Virus record (IMG/VR): IMGVR_UViG_3300028666_000041 | Span: 1 to 52,669 of that record | Length of the DNA: 52,669 bases | DNA from: a virus | Reading direction: 5' to 3' (one strand) | Translations under genes and position numbers: made by a program | The notes under the pieces: generated by a model | Databases searched by the model: none | What the model saw: the letters and a program-made list of their open reading frames with translations, nothing else | What the model was told of the DNA's origin: nothing | Shown: piece after piece, positions 45,801 to 52,669 of the stretch | Numbering within the stretch: the first letter of the stretch is position 1 | Layout: each line of letters begins with the position of its first letter

Positions 45801-46656
45801 AATATCTCAAATACAAAATGTAAAACTTCAAATAGGTAGTCAAAGCGTAGACTATTTTGCTGGTGGAGTAATTGCACCAGATATGCAAACTATATATCTA
45901 AATCGACCACTGCCTAATCAACAAACTCCAGTAGTTGTTAATTACGTACCAACAGGAACAAATGGAGACAGAATATCTATTTTTAAAGATCCAGCTGGTT
46001 ATGTGACATTCAATGTTAGAGCCTCAGGTATTGACTATCAGATTAGGAGTCCTGCGTTATGGTCAAAAGGAACCTGGCATCGTCTTAAGGCAACTTATAT
46101 AATAAATACTGGTCTTGGATCAGATGAAATTAGATTTTTTGTTGATGGTTATGAGCGAAGTAATACATTATTTGGTAACGGATTACTCTTCGGTCAAAAT
46201 CAAGTTTTTGGATCATCATCCTCAGGTCCAAATACGATGCAAGCAAGTATAGTGTTTAAAGACTCAATAAATGAGTTGTTCATTGGATCGGATTTTTCCA
46301 GAGTAAATGGAGCCTATGCGTTGATAGATAATCTTCGTATTAGCAATATCTCTTGGCCATTATTTATGCCATTTGGCGAGTCATTAGATGTAAATTATAG
46401 CACAAATACCAATATAATATTCCCTGTAACGCCAGATTTGTATACAACACTATTATTAGATTTTGATACATTGATTACTAAAAATACTAATTTTGCCACA
46501 CTAAAAAATAGTATGACAGGATTAAGTGATTTTACAATTAATGTTTATGATACTTTTGATATATTAGCAGATAATATTGTCGTGAAGCAAGTATTAGAAG
46601 AACTGATTAATATTTTGAAGCCAGCTAATAGTCAGGTGTATATCAACTACTTCTAA
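39799..46656 (+). CDS. Very large wedge/fibre protein with two LamG-like lectin domains
   Basis: 2285 aa from a GTG overlapping the previous gene by 8 nt. The N-terminus is Ig-like (residues 1-75), then a region (LNNFLRNNVYDLDSPSIISNYIKGL) like wedge proteins after gpJ. Two concanavalin/LamG-like domains are visible: one starting near residue 1050 (GSFECWVIPNWDG) and resuming at 1230-1300 (RFSIYKDESGYLNF, DELHLFVDGKEV), and one near 1955-2180 (GTIEFWVNPMYD, DRISIFKDPAGYVTF, DEIRFFVDGYERS). Between them lie three copies of the recurring 80-aa beta-domain. The C-terminus returns to a wedge-like ending (VLEELINILKPANSQVYINYF). LamG folds often bind sugars, so it could be both scaffold and receptor-binding. 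It carries five Asp-Gly-Tyr motifs. Confidence 0.65.
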   Translation: MANLRIITVSVVTSTTITAKFSENLNENIDTSNITISSQTPGVSDSSVLIVSVLGNTLNITTQPLVPQAAYYIIFQSTSQVPFNSLNGDAFILNDGVTNRQLILGPLDAGNPVLIYLNNFLRNNVYDLDSPSIISNYIKGLSSVLSQSLYAVRQSKNENYLSTTIIDESKTRGTGPYDRLNEESAYEILRVGMNPTNDPVQNITSISTFPSYPVSLQSANYTESLPVVYADKSGSFNMDTFTINSTERFVIVLNSVVFVYNSSMPLYNYDIPTYGYQILDSTYDPDNAFTYVLLADNQLKLNQEVFNDPNFSIENLAYIQVTYQYRDTGKVLDPSSLVIDTVISSGREIVPPLENTFTLMHAPIVTGSDAIGTIGDVVFIDPNAFPGSGTPHPAFLYEIPFRFDYLPSQVGEYSVDYNTGNVYVYGQDNNKTGTGAYPPLATYSYRYVFKSQIDYVYDSDSFELVALPNGSLTGSSANVIFNYEQVLAQGIDYVVASHIEVLSEYVDNRLIATNTIQPLNFPVTDVFRIFNQTTGEVYSILRWTDNQIFFSYIKAPNIVSTTGERATFQNIVNETLSVAAVMTLAGGEIFQFFLNNNNIISTSQDEIGSSFNTSVSFSNTSTFQQEVYFDNSSTNTQNIARLQNIGDYQIDYVNGVVWCYVPIGQSYSVGFISYKRGYISPTNPHLISVDDIYYQLNILNQKTKQFSYTNFSDGSILPSTFDVANEGFLNGNPEYPYQIYNNQVGTFINTVFSPGVSSYIGYVRGLYEYEDLLNNINPINFSQATTFNGKNITVSSLPFTEYHSVQFDGTNYYILANTSLLYLSPNITLNIQITRLSDNATLWNNSGTLVFGNPLKLILPNINSPNAGDAIQLSYSYTINNLYRVVIDYDKGGYYIDYTYLADEIIISYEYGDNVLDFSKSMALSQGDTYYVSYKVGALRDALLKNFGTLINIPILNSLDVSFERERYRDALIAAMSSFPEGPTITSMSNLVETIVHAPPQIIESAFQNWSLGSDLLNPQPITTNGSFSLVQAKYDNGVLMNTPGQVIKFPTVSNLRLEQGSFECWVIPNWDGIDNQSVLHFTITKNGQPVLPQNVFIGPSAYHPVFDGYASFTITKNSNTLGIPNKSKDGVFIYCANDPYTNFSRWYFDVLDGYADGYGIKNYQISVKTDGTFYNVKPTRNNQLSSDRIFSGTNNISYSISGISNVNQGITFVADYNHYVFDFGKDQNHNRFSIYKDESGYLNFRVFDKDGRNSTVDTDISSWKAGQKHHIAASWSLNTKNSRDELHLFVDGKEVPNIIKYGSNIAPYLHEKFRTVDPEEIVGVINSAIVSSIDLVTTIGSNIVTSSLNFSAYGVVNGGIIYIEEPGFSQSGYSIVNVNGNTLTLASVMPLSMTGGYFSVNKTSFNVLTEIDLYPNISVSLLHSLLNGNDLQVTDGYNIVTSASFNFSIKNILPGYIIRIAESGFAESYIILAVNGNNLTLNSKMPVNYSSAAFFIYSNAAQEIPGVRALHPAYSITRNSNDTITLTILDKALPNDIVLIETLGLNHRLINHKYYVWGNASNIIKTKLPSPILLSDVKITHILLDTINIGPSNSMLGGGVFTSNNIVMDQPSISDNGRTLSVYVSGTNVDYSSPVTVSIYGTNNTSSPEVLTFSANGTQLTVSQFISVDYAVVTCKPIDPTKNCVVISIQEANPITVAENSTVVPTIRYSYQTAAGNTLTGSGNTVSDENGFFSSQSVGNYLMITYPAINAGQYQILSVSADHSSAMISPSLSSPIVSDGIYEILTVTTYRSGLQNGFFILENLSTPGQPYNLVQGSYNFEYYTYLSVPINTGNLYSYVGTDFTGNNIFNGTIDELMIVSEKLTDVRVGEMVGANQETITKDFNSIKALKPTQNTLMLLHFDTFPFTNDSSIYTTASNQFIQSSISVNDNFGKSIAITNTPLVINNTGILTKQQGTIEFWVNPMYDTSNDPNYRFYFDASSIVSEKIISINNATVKVSGRISQIQNVKLQIGSQSVDYFAGGVIAPDMQTIYLNRPLPNQQTPVVVNYVPTGTNGDRISIFKDPAGYVTFNVRASGIDYQIRSPALWSKGTWHRLKATYIINTGLGSDEIRFFVDGYERSNTLFGNGLLFGQNQVFGSSSSGPNTMQASIVFKDSINELFIGSDFSRVNGAYALIDNLRISNISWPLFMPFGESLDVNYSTNTNIIFPVTPDLYTTLLLDFDTLITKNTNFATLKNSMTGLSDFTINVYDTFDILADNIVVKQVLEELINILKPANSQVYINYF

Positions 46657-46685
46657 TTATTCAGCATATTAGATAGGAATATATA

Positions 46686-49600
46686 ATGCGAGTACCAGTT
46701 TCAGCTCCTCAAAATCTTTTTTTCGATACTCAAAATGTCGATAATTCCAATCTAACATTGGAGCAAACTCATGATAATATTATACAATCAGGTATAATAA
46801 ATAATCATTTTGGGTCTGGCGTTCTGCCAGACTCGCTCATTCAGCGAGTATTATTTGATTCAGAATCGGCTAATGGGTTGTTAGATGGAAAGCCTATAAA
46901 TATTCAATTTCAACCATCAGATAGTAATAATGGTAATCAGTTAGCAATAGAGCTATCTGATTCTCAGGCATCCGGAAATAGAACTGTTAAAGTATTAGTT
47001 ATAGGACTAGATTTTCAAAATAATTTACAATATGACAGATTTACTTTTGATAGAAACGAAATACAGTTAAGTTCAAAACATTATAGAACTATATTAACAT
47101 TACTGTTTAATGATTTTATTGGAGCCGCCGTTCAATCACTAAATCTTGGTGGTAGAATAACAATCAAAGAAGCTAATCCACTAACTCTATCAAGAGACTG
47201 TATAATGATATCGCAAGATATCGAGCCCAATTTGTTTTTTAGAGATTTTTTCGTTAGTACTAATACTACATTGGCAAAAACTTTAATGTCAGCATTGCCA
47301 AGTTATAATATAGACAATTTAAATATCAATATTGCGCCGCTAACATATGCTAGTATAGTCGAAAATGATGTAAGCTCACAGGTGGCACAAAAGTTTTTAG
47401 TAACTACAAATAATATACAAAAAATTACACTTCTTCTTTCTGTAATAAATAATACTACGCCAAGTAATTTAATATGGACCGGTGATCTATTGATTAGTTT
47501 GTATCAATTACAATCTACGGTTTCTTGCCCAACAGACATTGTACCACAATTAGCAATAGATTATGATCCATCTAATATCCCAATAGCTCAATTAAGCGTA
47601 AATTATTCAACATTATTGGCGTCTGGAATACAACTAAATACTGTACCACAACCAGTTGATTTCATATTTAGTAATACGCCTGTTGGTTCTGGATTAGTTT
47701 TACAAGCCGGTAGTTATTATGCTGTTACAGTAAAAAGAGCAGGTTCGGCTGATACTTGCCAAGTGCAGTTTGCAGTTGGTAGTAATAGTGCCACAAATAC
47801 ACGAGAAACATTATTTAATGGAAGTGTTTGGGTGGATGTGCCAGAACAGTCATTATGGTTTCAGGTATGGACTGATGCTGCAAAGGTATCTGATGGTCAA
47901 GCGTATGATTCCGGTAATGGAGCATTCGTTCCAAAAACACAAATAGATCCAACAACCGGGCTTACAGTTGATTATGTATTAAATGATATTCAGTTTGTTA
48001 GAAATGATTTATACTATGCATTATTTCAGGCTATTACAAAGGATAGTGATCCAGTACAAAGCGAACGAACTGGTGAGCCGGTATTTACTGAGCAACAGCT
48101 CGTACCATCGATTACATTGTTAAATGCAACAGGGTTAGCGAACATACAAAATGTTTCATCACCGTTAATATTAGGTACAATATCAGATCAAAATATAAAA
48201 TCATATAATGCATTCGTTTCTACGACCACCGCTGCGTTTCATGAGTTTGGAATGGTTGGTAATCAAATAGTAATTAAAGTAATTACGGATCCAACTGATG
48301 GATATAGATATGATCAAAATATAATAGAGTTAGTATCACTATTAGTAAATGGATCGTTGAATGGTGCGAAGATAATACCAAATGTATCTAATCCGTCGCT
48401 ATATTACAGAATATCAAAAGCTGAATTAATTTCTATGATATATGGAGATATAAATGGTGATGGTGTTGTTGATAATAATGATTTAATCTTAGCTCAACAA
48501 TTAGAAGTTGCTAATTTAAATGTAATACCAAGTTATAGTCAATATATTCAGCAAACAGAACTATTTGTCGCTGATGGTTATTTACATTGGCAAGTACTAA
48601 GCCCAACGATGACTGTTATTGCGTCTGGTAGTGATGGTATATTGGTTCCAAATCCATCAAATGGTGCACAAGCTAATTTTGGTAGTGCTTCGGCAAACTT
48701 CAATAGTATATTAAATCTTGGATCCAATACTCTTTCTATCACTAATTCAGTGACAAGTCCAGGAAATAATGGATCATTTACTATTATAAATCTAATAAAT
48801 AATAATGATATATCTATACAAAAACAATATTATACATCAGATACAATACTACAAGTTATGCGATCAGATATAAATGGTGATATGATATTGAATGCAACTG
48901 ATATTAGTTATATTGAAAATTATGTTAATGCTGTCGCGCCAATACCAGCAACAACATCTCCTGCAAATAAAATTGGAACATCATTTAATGCTATTCGTTT
49001 AACATTAGAAAAATACATAGATAGAAATGATGACTATCCGGCAAATGCTACCAACAGAGGTACAACATTACATATGCTACCAGATGTATTTTTAGATGGA
49101 TATACAGCATTTGCAAATCAAAATCTACAATATAACCCACTATCATTTAGTGTAATGCAACAGCTAATATGGGATCAGTCCTCAGTTGTTGTTAATTCTA
49201 ATCCTAGATTAGTTTCAGCCTCATTTAACTATCAAACAGGGTATGTAAATCCTAAATGTTTTGTTCCAGGTGTTACATCTCAAGTTTTTCCCGAAGCTAA
49301 GCCATTTGATCCAGGTAGGAATGATTTTTTCATATCAAATAACCTAATAGTAAATGATGGCGGTCAGTTTTTACGACCTGACGGTTATTTTATGAAAATG
49401 GATTTTGAAATGTCAACAATACTAATCGAAGTACCAAATGTATCATTTGATACTGAACATAGTGTTAATTTATTAACTGATTTTATTGCTGATGTATCTG
49501 GAACCGGATATACAAATCTTGGATATAGAGCTATGAAATTTGCTGATTGCACCACAGTTGGAATCAATGCATTAAATCTAAATCAAATTAGATTTGCCGC

Positions 49601-49919
49601 ATCAGTACAATCATTTTCTCCAATGATAAATGGTATTGATCCTCAATGCATAACAGGTATTATAGTTGATGGTAAAATCGGTGTTTCTATAAATTATTCT
49701 ACTGGATTGTTAACATTGAACTTCACAAATCTATATCAAGATCCTGTAAAACAAACTTTAAACACAAAGGTGGAAATAACGGTATATCTCAAAAAAGCCG
49801 GATGGAATAATAGTCCAGTATATGTAAACTCAATTCAGGCACAAAATATTCTTGGTGTTCCTAACCCACCACTAACAAATACTGTATGCCCAGATCCATC
49901 AATTGTTATTATAAGCTAG
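46686..49919 (+). CDS. Large virion protein with split dockerin
   Basis: 1077 aa, with TAGGA before the ATG. The N-terminal 500 residues are beta-rich and resemble baseplate/fibre adaptors (MRVPVSAPQNLFFDTQN ...). At residues 586-607 YGDINGDGVVDNNDLILAQQL is a type I dockerin calcium-binding repeat, and at 725-748 MRSDINGDMILNATDISYIE is the second; the two are about 117 residues apart instead of adjacent. One copy of the recurring beta-domain (residues about 645-725) fills the gap. Dockerins bind cohesins in cellulosomes and occur more widely as calcium-stabilised linkers. Four Asp-Gly-Tyr motifs are present. It probably forms part of a fibre or its attachment to the wedge; the role is inferred. 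Confidence 0.62.
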   Translation: MRVPVSAPQNLFFDTQNVDNSNLTLEQTHDNIIQSGIINNHFGSGVLPDSLIQRVLFDSESANGLLDGKPINIQFQPSDSNNGNQLAIELSDSQASGNRTVKVLVIGLDFQNNLQYDRFTFDRNEIQLSSKHYRTILTLLFNDFIGAAVQSLNLGGRITIKEANPLTLSRDCIMISQDIEPNLFFRDFFVSTNTTLAKTLMSALPSYNIDNLNINIAPLTYASIVENDVSSQVAQKFLVTTNNIQKITLLLSVINNTTPSNLIWTGDLLISLYQLQSTVSCPTDIVPQLAIDYDPSNIPIAQLSVNYSTLLASGIQLNTVPQPVDFIFSNTPVGSGLVLQAGSYYAVTVKRAGSADTCQVQFAVGSNSATNTRETLFNGSVWVDVPEQSLWFQVWTDAAKVSDGQAYDSGNGAFVPKTQIDPTTGLTVDYVLNDIQFVRNDLYYALFQAITKDSDPVQSERTGEPVFTEQQLVPSITLLNATGLANIQNVSSPLILGTISDQNIKSYNAFVSTTTAAFHEFGMVGNQIVIKVITDPTDGYRYDQNIIELVSLLVNGSLNGAKIIPNVSNPSLYYRISKAELISMIYGDINGDGVVDNNDLILAQQLEVANLNVIPSYSQYIQQTELFVADGYLHWQVLSPTMTVIASGSDGILVPNPSNGAQANFGSASANFNSILNLGSNTLSITNSVTSPGNNGSFTIINLINNNDISIQKQYYTSDTILQVMRSDINGDMILNATDISYIENYVNAVAPIPATTSPANKIGTSFNAIRLTLEKYIDRNDDYPANATNRGTTLHMLPDVFLDGYTAFANQNLQYNPLSFSVMQQLIWDQSSVVVNSNPRLVSASFNYQTGYVNPKCFVPGVTSQVFPEAKPFDPGRNDFFISNNLIVNDGGQFLRPDGYFMKMDFEMSTILIEVPNVSFDTEHSVNLLTDFIADVSGTGYTNLGYRAMKFADCTTVGINALNLNQIRFAASVQSFSPMINGIDPQCITGIIVDGKIGVSINYSTGLLTLNFTNLYQDPVKQTLNTKVEITVYLKKAGWNNSPVYVNSIQAQNILGVPNPPLTNTVCPDPSIVIIS

Positions 49920-49925
49920 GAGATT

Positions 49926-52669
49926 ATGACATTAATAATAGCATTAGGTGATCCTGTAATAATAAATGTTTTAGTATTGTCCCCCGGAATACTATTAACT
50001 CCAACTGGTACTGTTATTTTACAAGATGGCAGACATACAGTTTCGGTTGGAAGACTTGGTAGTAATGGTCAATTTACATTTAATTTGTCATCTACTGTAT
50101 TAGGTCTTGGCGTTCATGAGATGACGGTGTACTATGCAGGTGATCAAAACTTCGCAGCTGGGTTGTCAAATGTATTGGAAGTAGATATAGTAAATCTGAC
50201 CCAGTCTGTTACTACAATAACTCCGTCGGCTACTGGTATAGCATTCGGTACTCCTGTAACATTTTCTTCTACTGTTACTGGGGTAGGTGGTACTCCAACG
50301 GGTACTATTACATTTTTAGACGGTGTAAATGTAATAGATACTGAAACTCTGGTTGCTGGTTCGGCAACATCTGTTCCCGTAGTATTGAGTGGAGGAATGC
50401 ACGCCGTTATAGCAGAATATAGTGGTGATAATATATTTGGCGGTAGTTCGTCATTTCCAGCGCTGATTACAGTAAGTGAGTACGCTTCATCCATAGCTGT
50501 TTTAATTTCGAATAGCAATCCATCTAATTATGGTGGTAGTATTATTTTTTCAGCAGCAATTACTGTTCCAGTTGGTGGGGTTGCAACCGGTACTATTACA
50601 TTTTATGATGGCGCGATGGTTATTGGAACATCAGGAGTTTCATCCAATTCAGGCTCAACAACAATATCTACATTGACTGCCGGAAGCCATAATATAACTG
50701 CTCAGTATTCTGGTGATAGTAATTTTAGTTCATCCACCTCTCCTGTATTAATGCAGACAGTTAATAAATTAACAAGCTCAACAACACTAATAACATCTGC
50801 AAATCCTGTAACATTCGGTACAGCAGTATTACTATCTGCAACGGTTTCATCTGCATTTACTGTACCAACAGGTACAATTACATTTTATGATGGTGTTACT
50901 GCTCTTGGTAGCGCGGTTCCTGTAAATGGTTCCGGGTTAGCAACATTAAATATACCATTATTTTCTGCCGGAGGATCTCCGCATTCTTTAACTGCAATAT
51001 ATAATGGTGATACAAACTATCTAACAAGTACGTCAAATGCAATAAGCGAAGTGGTGAATAAAGCTAATACGACTACAACGGTAATATCATCTGCTCCAAC
51101 ATCACCAGCAGGTGTTAGTATAACATTTACCGCTACCGTTATAGGATCTAATGGTGGCCCGGTAACTCAAACAGTACAGTTTTATAGTAATGCATCACCT
51201 CTTGGTGGTCCAGTTACCGTAAATGGTTCTGGTATAGCAACATATTCAACTAGCAGTTTAACCACTGGCAGTTATACTATAACTGCAACATACAGCGGTG
51301 ACTCAAATAATAATACTAGTACATCTACTCCAATTACACAAGTAATAACAGCCGAAGCATCAACAACATTATTGACATCTAATATGCCAACCGTACCTTA
51401 CGGCACAACTGGTGTTATATTCACCGCTACTGTTAGTGGCTCATTGGGTACGCCAACTGGTACTGTACAATTTCAAGATAATGGTGCAAATATAGGGACG
51501 CCTATTACAATAAGTGGTGGAGTAGCTCAATTTGCATTAGCACCAACTCAATTTCTTCCAGGTAATCATCCAATAACGGCAGTATATAGTGGTGATTCAA
51601 CATATGCTCCTGATACATCAAATACTGTATTTGAAACTATAAATAAATTAACTCCAACATTCTCAATTTCATCAAGTGCTAACCCATCTATTTATGGTAA
51701 TAGCGTTATATTTTTCGGAACAGCATCTGGAACTCAGGGAACTCCTACTGGTACTGTACAATTCGTAATTGATGGCACTAACTATGGTGCTCCAATTACA
51801 TTAGTAGCCGGTTCTTCTCAAACATCAACTTCGGCATTAATTGCTGGTACTCACACTGTTTCTGCAAATTATAGCGGAGATACAATTTATAATTCAGCAA
51901 CTTCATCTCTATCACCAATACTAACTGTTAGTAAAGCAAATACAACTACCTCAATTGGCTCTTCAATTAATCCAACTGCTAAAAATCAATTCACAACATT
52001 TAGCTCAACTGTAACATCTGCTACAACCGGTACGCCAGATGGTTATATACAATTCAAAGATGGTGTAACAAACATCAGTGGTCTTATACCACTAACAAGT
52101 GGTAGCGGAGCATATGCTTATTCAGGTTTAACAACTGGTTCTCACACAATGATAACAAGTACATATCTTGGTAATGCAAACTTCAATGCAAGTGTATCTA
52201 TAAATCTAACTCAAAATGTTACTGCTGCTCCAAGCTTAACAGTATTGGTATCTAATCTACCATCATCAACATATGGTCAAACTGTTACGTTCACTGCTAC
52301 CGTAACAGGTTCTAGTCCAACTGGCACATTAACATTCAAATATGATGGCATTATATTTGCCACAACTACATTACCAGTAAATACTGCGTCTTATGGATTA
52401 TTAACAGCTGGTTCACATTCAATTACAGCAGTATATTCTGGTGATTCCAATAATGCTGGTAGCACATCAACTCCAATCACACAAACTGTAAGTAAGGCCA
52501 ACACAACAATTACTCCGTTTTCAGCGTCACCATCATCTGGTAAAACGATATTTAGTACATTTGGTCTAAGTGCCACGGTGAATCCGCAATATGGATTAAG
52601 TCCATCAGGAAGCGTAACATTTACAATAGTATCACCATTTACTAATTTAGGTTCAGGTGTTATAAGCTC
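49926..52669 (+). CDS. Giant Ig-like repeat protein (bacterial Ig-like domain array), 3' end outside window
   Basis: The frame starts at ATG 49926 (TAGGAG upstream, overlapping the previous stop) and stays open for 914 codons to the window edge. It consists of about nine complete and one partial tandem domains of roughly 90-100 residues, each with the pattern P.G.V.FTATV, G.PTGT[IV].F.DG, G.A......L..G.H.ITA.YSGD.N.....S and a short linker. This is the Big_3_5-type bacterial Ig-like domain. There is no catalytic domain in the visible part. Such arrays act as spacer or sugar-binding rods in surface proteins and phage fibres, and here probably form a flexible virion appendage. The receptor-binding end, if any, lies downstream. 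Confidence 0.85.
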   Translation, partial: MTLIIALGDPVIINVLVLSPGILLTPTGTVILQDGRHTVSVGRLGSNGQFTFNLSSTVLGLGVHEMTVYYAGDQNFAAGLSNVLEVDIVNLTQSVTTITPSATGIAFGTPVTFSSTVTGVGGTPTGTITFLDGVNVIDTETLVAGSATSVPVVLSGGMHAVIAEYSGDNIFGGSSSFPALITVSEYASSIAVLISNSNPSNYGGSIIFSAAITVPVGGVATGTITFYDGAMVIGTSGVSSNSGSTTISTLTAGSHNITAQYSGDSNFSSSTSPVLMQTVNKLTSSTTLITSANPVTFGTAVLLSATVSSAFTVPTGTITFYDGVTALGSAVPVNGSGLATLNIPLFSAGGSPHSLTAIYNGDTNYLTSTSNAISEVVNKANTTTTVISSAPTSPAGVSITFTATVIGSNGGPVTQTVQFYSNASPLGGPVTVNGSGIATYSTSSLTTGSYTITATYSGDSNNNTSTSTPITQVITAEASTTLLTSNMPTVPYGTTGVIFTATVSGSLGTPTGTVQFQDNGANIGTPITISGGVAQFALAPTQFLPGNHPITAVYSGDSTYAPDTSNTVFETINKLTPTFSISSSANPSIYGNSVIFFGTASGTQGTPTGTVQFVIDGTNYGAPITLVAGSSQTSTSALIAGTHTVSANYSGDTIYNSATSSLSPILTVSKANTTTSIGSSINPTAKNQFTTFSSTVTSATTGTPDGYIQFKDGVTNISGLIPLTSGSGAYAYSGLTTGSHTMITSTYLGNANFNASVSINLTQNVTAAPSLTVLVSNLPSSTYGQTVTFTATVTGSSPTGTLTFKYDGIIFATTTLPVNTASYGLLTAGSHSITAVYSGDSNNAGSTSTPITQTVSKANTTITPFSASPSSGKTIFSTFGLSATVNPQYGLSPSGSVTFTIVSPFTNLGSGVIS
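50200..52669 (+). repeat. Tandem array of diverged Ig-like domain repeats
   Basis: Repeat boundaries fall at about 50200, 50476, 50761, 51060, 51351, 51641, 51940, 52231 and 52491, each unit about 280-290 nt, and a first unit covers 49926-50199. The conserved YSGD-type turn recurs in nearly every unit (variants YAGD, YNGD, YLGN). DNA identity between units is low by eye, so they have diverged and are not prone to simple slippage. Confidence 0.75.

Noticed and set aside
49926-52669. Ig-array DNA as a CRISPR or satellite array
   Set aside because: Units are about 285 nt, strongly diverged in DNA and in one reading frame; there are no short identical repeats with spacers.
1-52669. Alternative genetic code (recoded stop)
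   Set aside because: TAA, TAG and TGA all end recognisable genes close to the next start, and no in-frame stop interrupts a recognisable domain.
1-52669. tRNA or other structured RNA genes
   Set aside because: No cloverleaf-like stretch was recognised in the short intergenic gaps, and no gap is long enough without a gene except those listed.

Overview
This window is a dense, AT-rich stretch of a tailed bacteriophage genome (Caudoviricetes) that builds a contractile, myovirus-type tail. The evidence is an ordered set of recognisable tail genes: sheath, tube, a frameshifted pair of tail-assembly chaperones, tape measure, hub, spike, gp25-like wedge and a gpJ/gp6-like wedge. The very long virion proteins (up to 2285 aa) suggest a large, probably jumbo, phage known from environmental sequence. 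The host cannot be named from this window. All three standard stop codons are used as terminators, so the genetic code looks standard.

Layout. 1-4106 is an accessory stretch at the edge of the structural module: the end of a cold-shock protein gene; three small minus-strand genes; a virion-like protein; a minus-strand J-domain protein; a free-standing LAGLIDADG homing endonuclease; and a small HExxH metallopeptidase-like protein. 4115-15660 holds fibre and adsorption genes: a FnIII/zinc/HxH fibre protein, a pectate-lyase-like tailspike, several small proteins (one membrane protein), and a giant beta-helix fibre that continues into a second ORF. 15666-19993 encodes a probable tail terminator, an oversized sheath and the tube, followed by a hairpin terminator. 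20093-35217 encodes the chaperones (with a complete -1 frameshift signal), tape measure, hub proteins, spike, a membrane-segment-rich protein and another structural protein. 35268-49919 encodes the baseplate wedge and two very large wedge/fibre proteins. From 49926 to the window edge an open reading frame encodes a tandem array of bacterial Ig-like domains and continues beyond the window.

How the genes work together. Nearly everything from 4115 onward is co-directional, with 0-100 nt gaps or TAATG overlaps, as expected of a late virion operon. The chaperones and tape measure fix tail length, tube and sheath polymerise around them, the hub and spike form the tip, and the wedges connect the tip to a large set of fibres. 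The most unusual themes are: (i) a textbook dnaX-like frameshift cassette between the chaperone ORFs; (ii) one roughly 80-residue beta-domain that recurs in sheath, wedge and fibre proteins and appears to sit between the two halves of a dockerin; (iii) a strong excess of the tripeptide Asp-Gly-Tyr in sheath and fibre/wedge proteins, absent from the central tail core; and (iv) a baseplate-cluster protein with three membrane-spanning-like segments.
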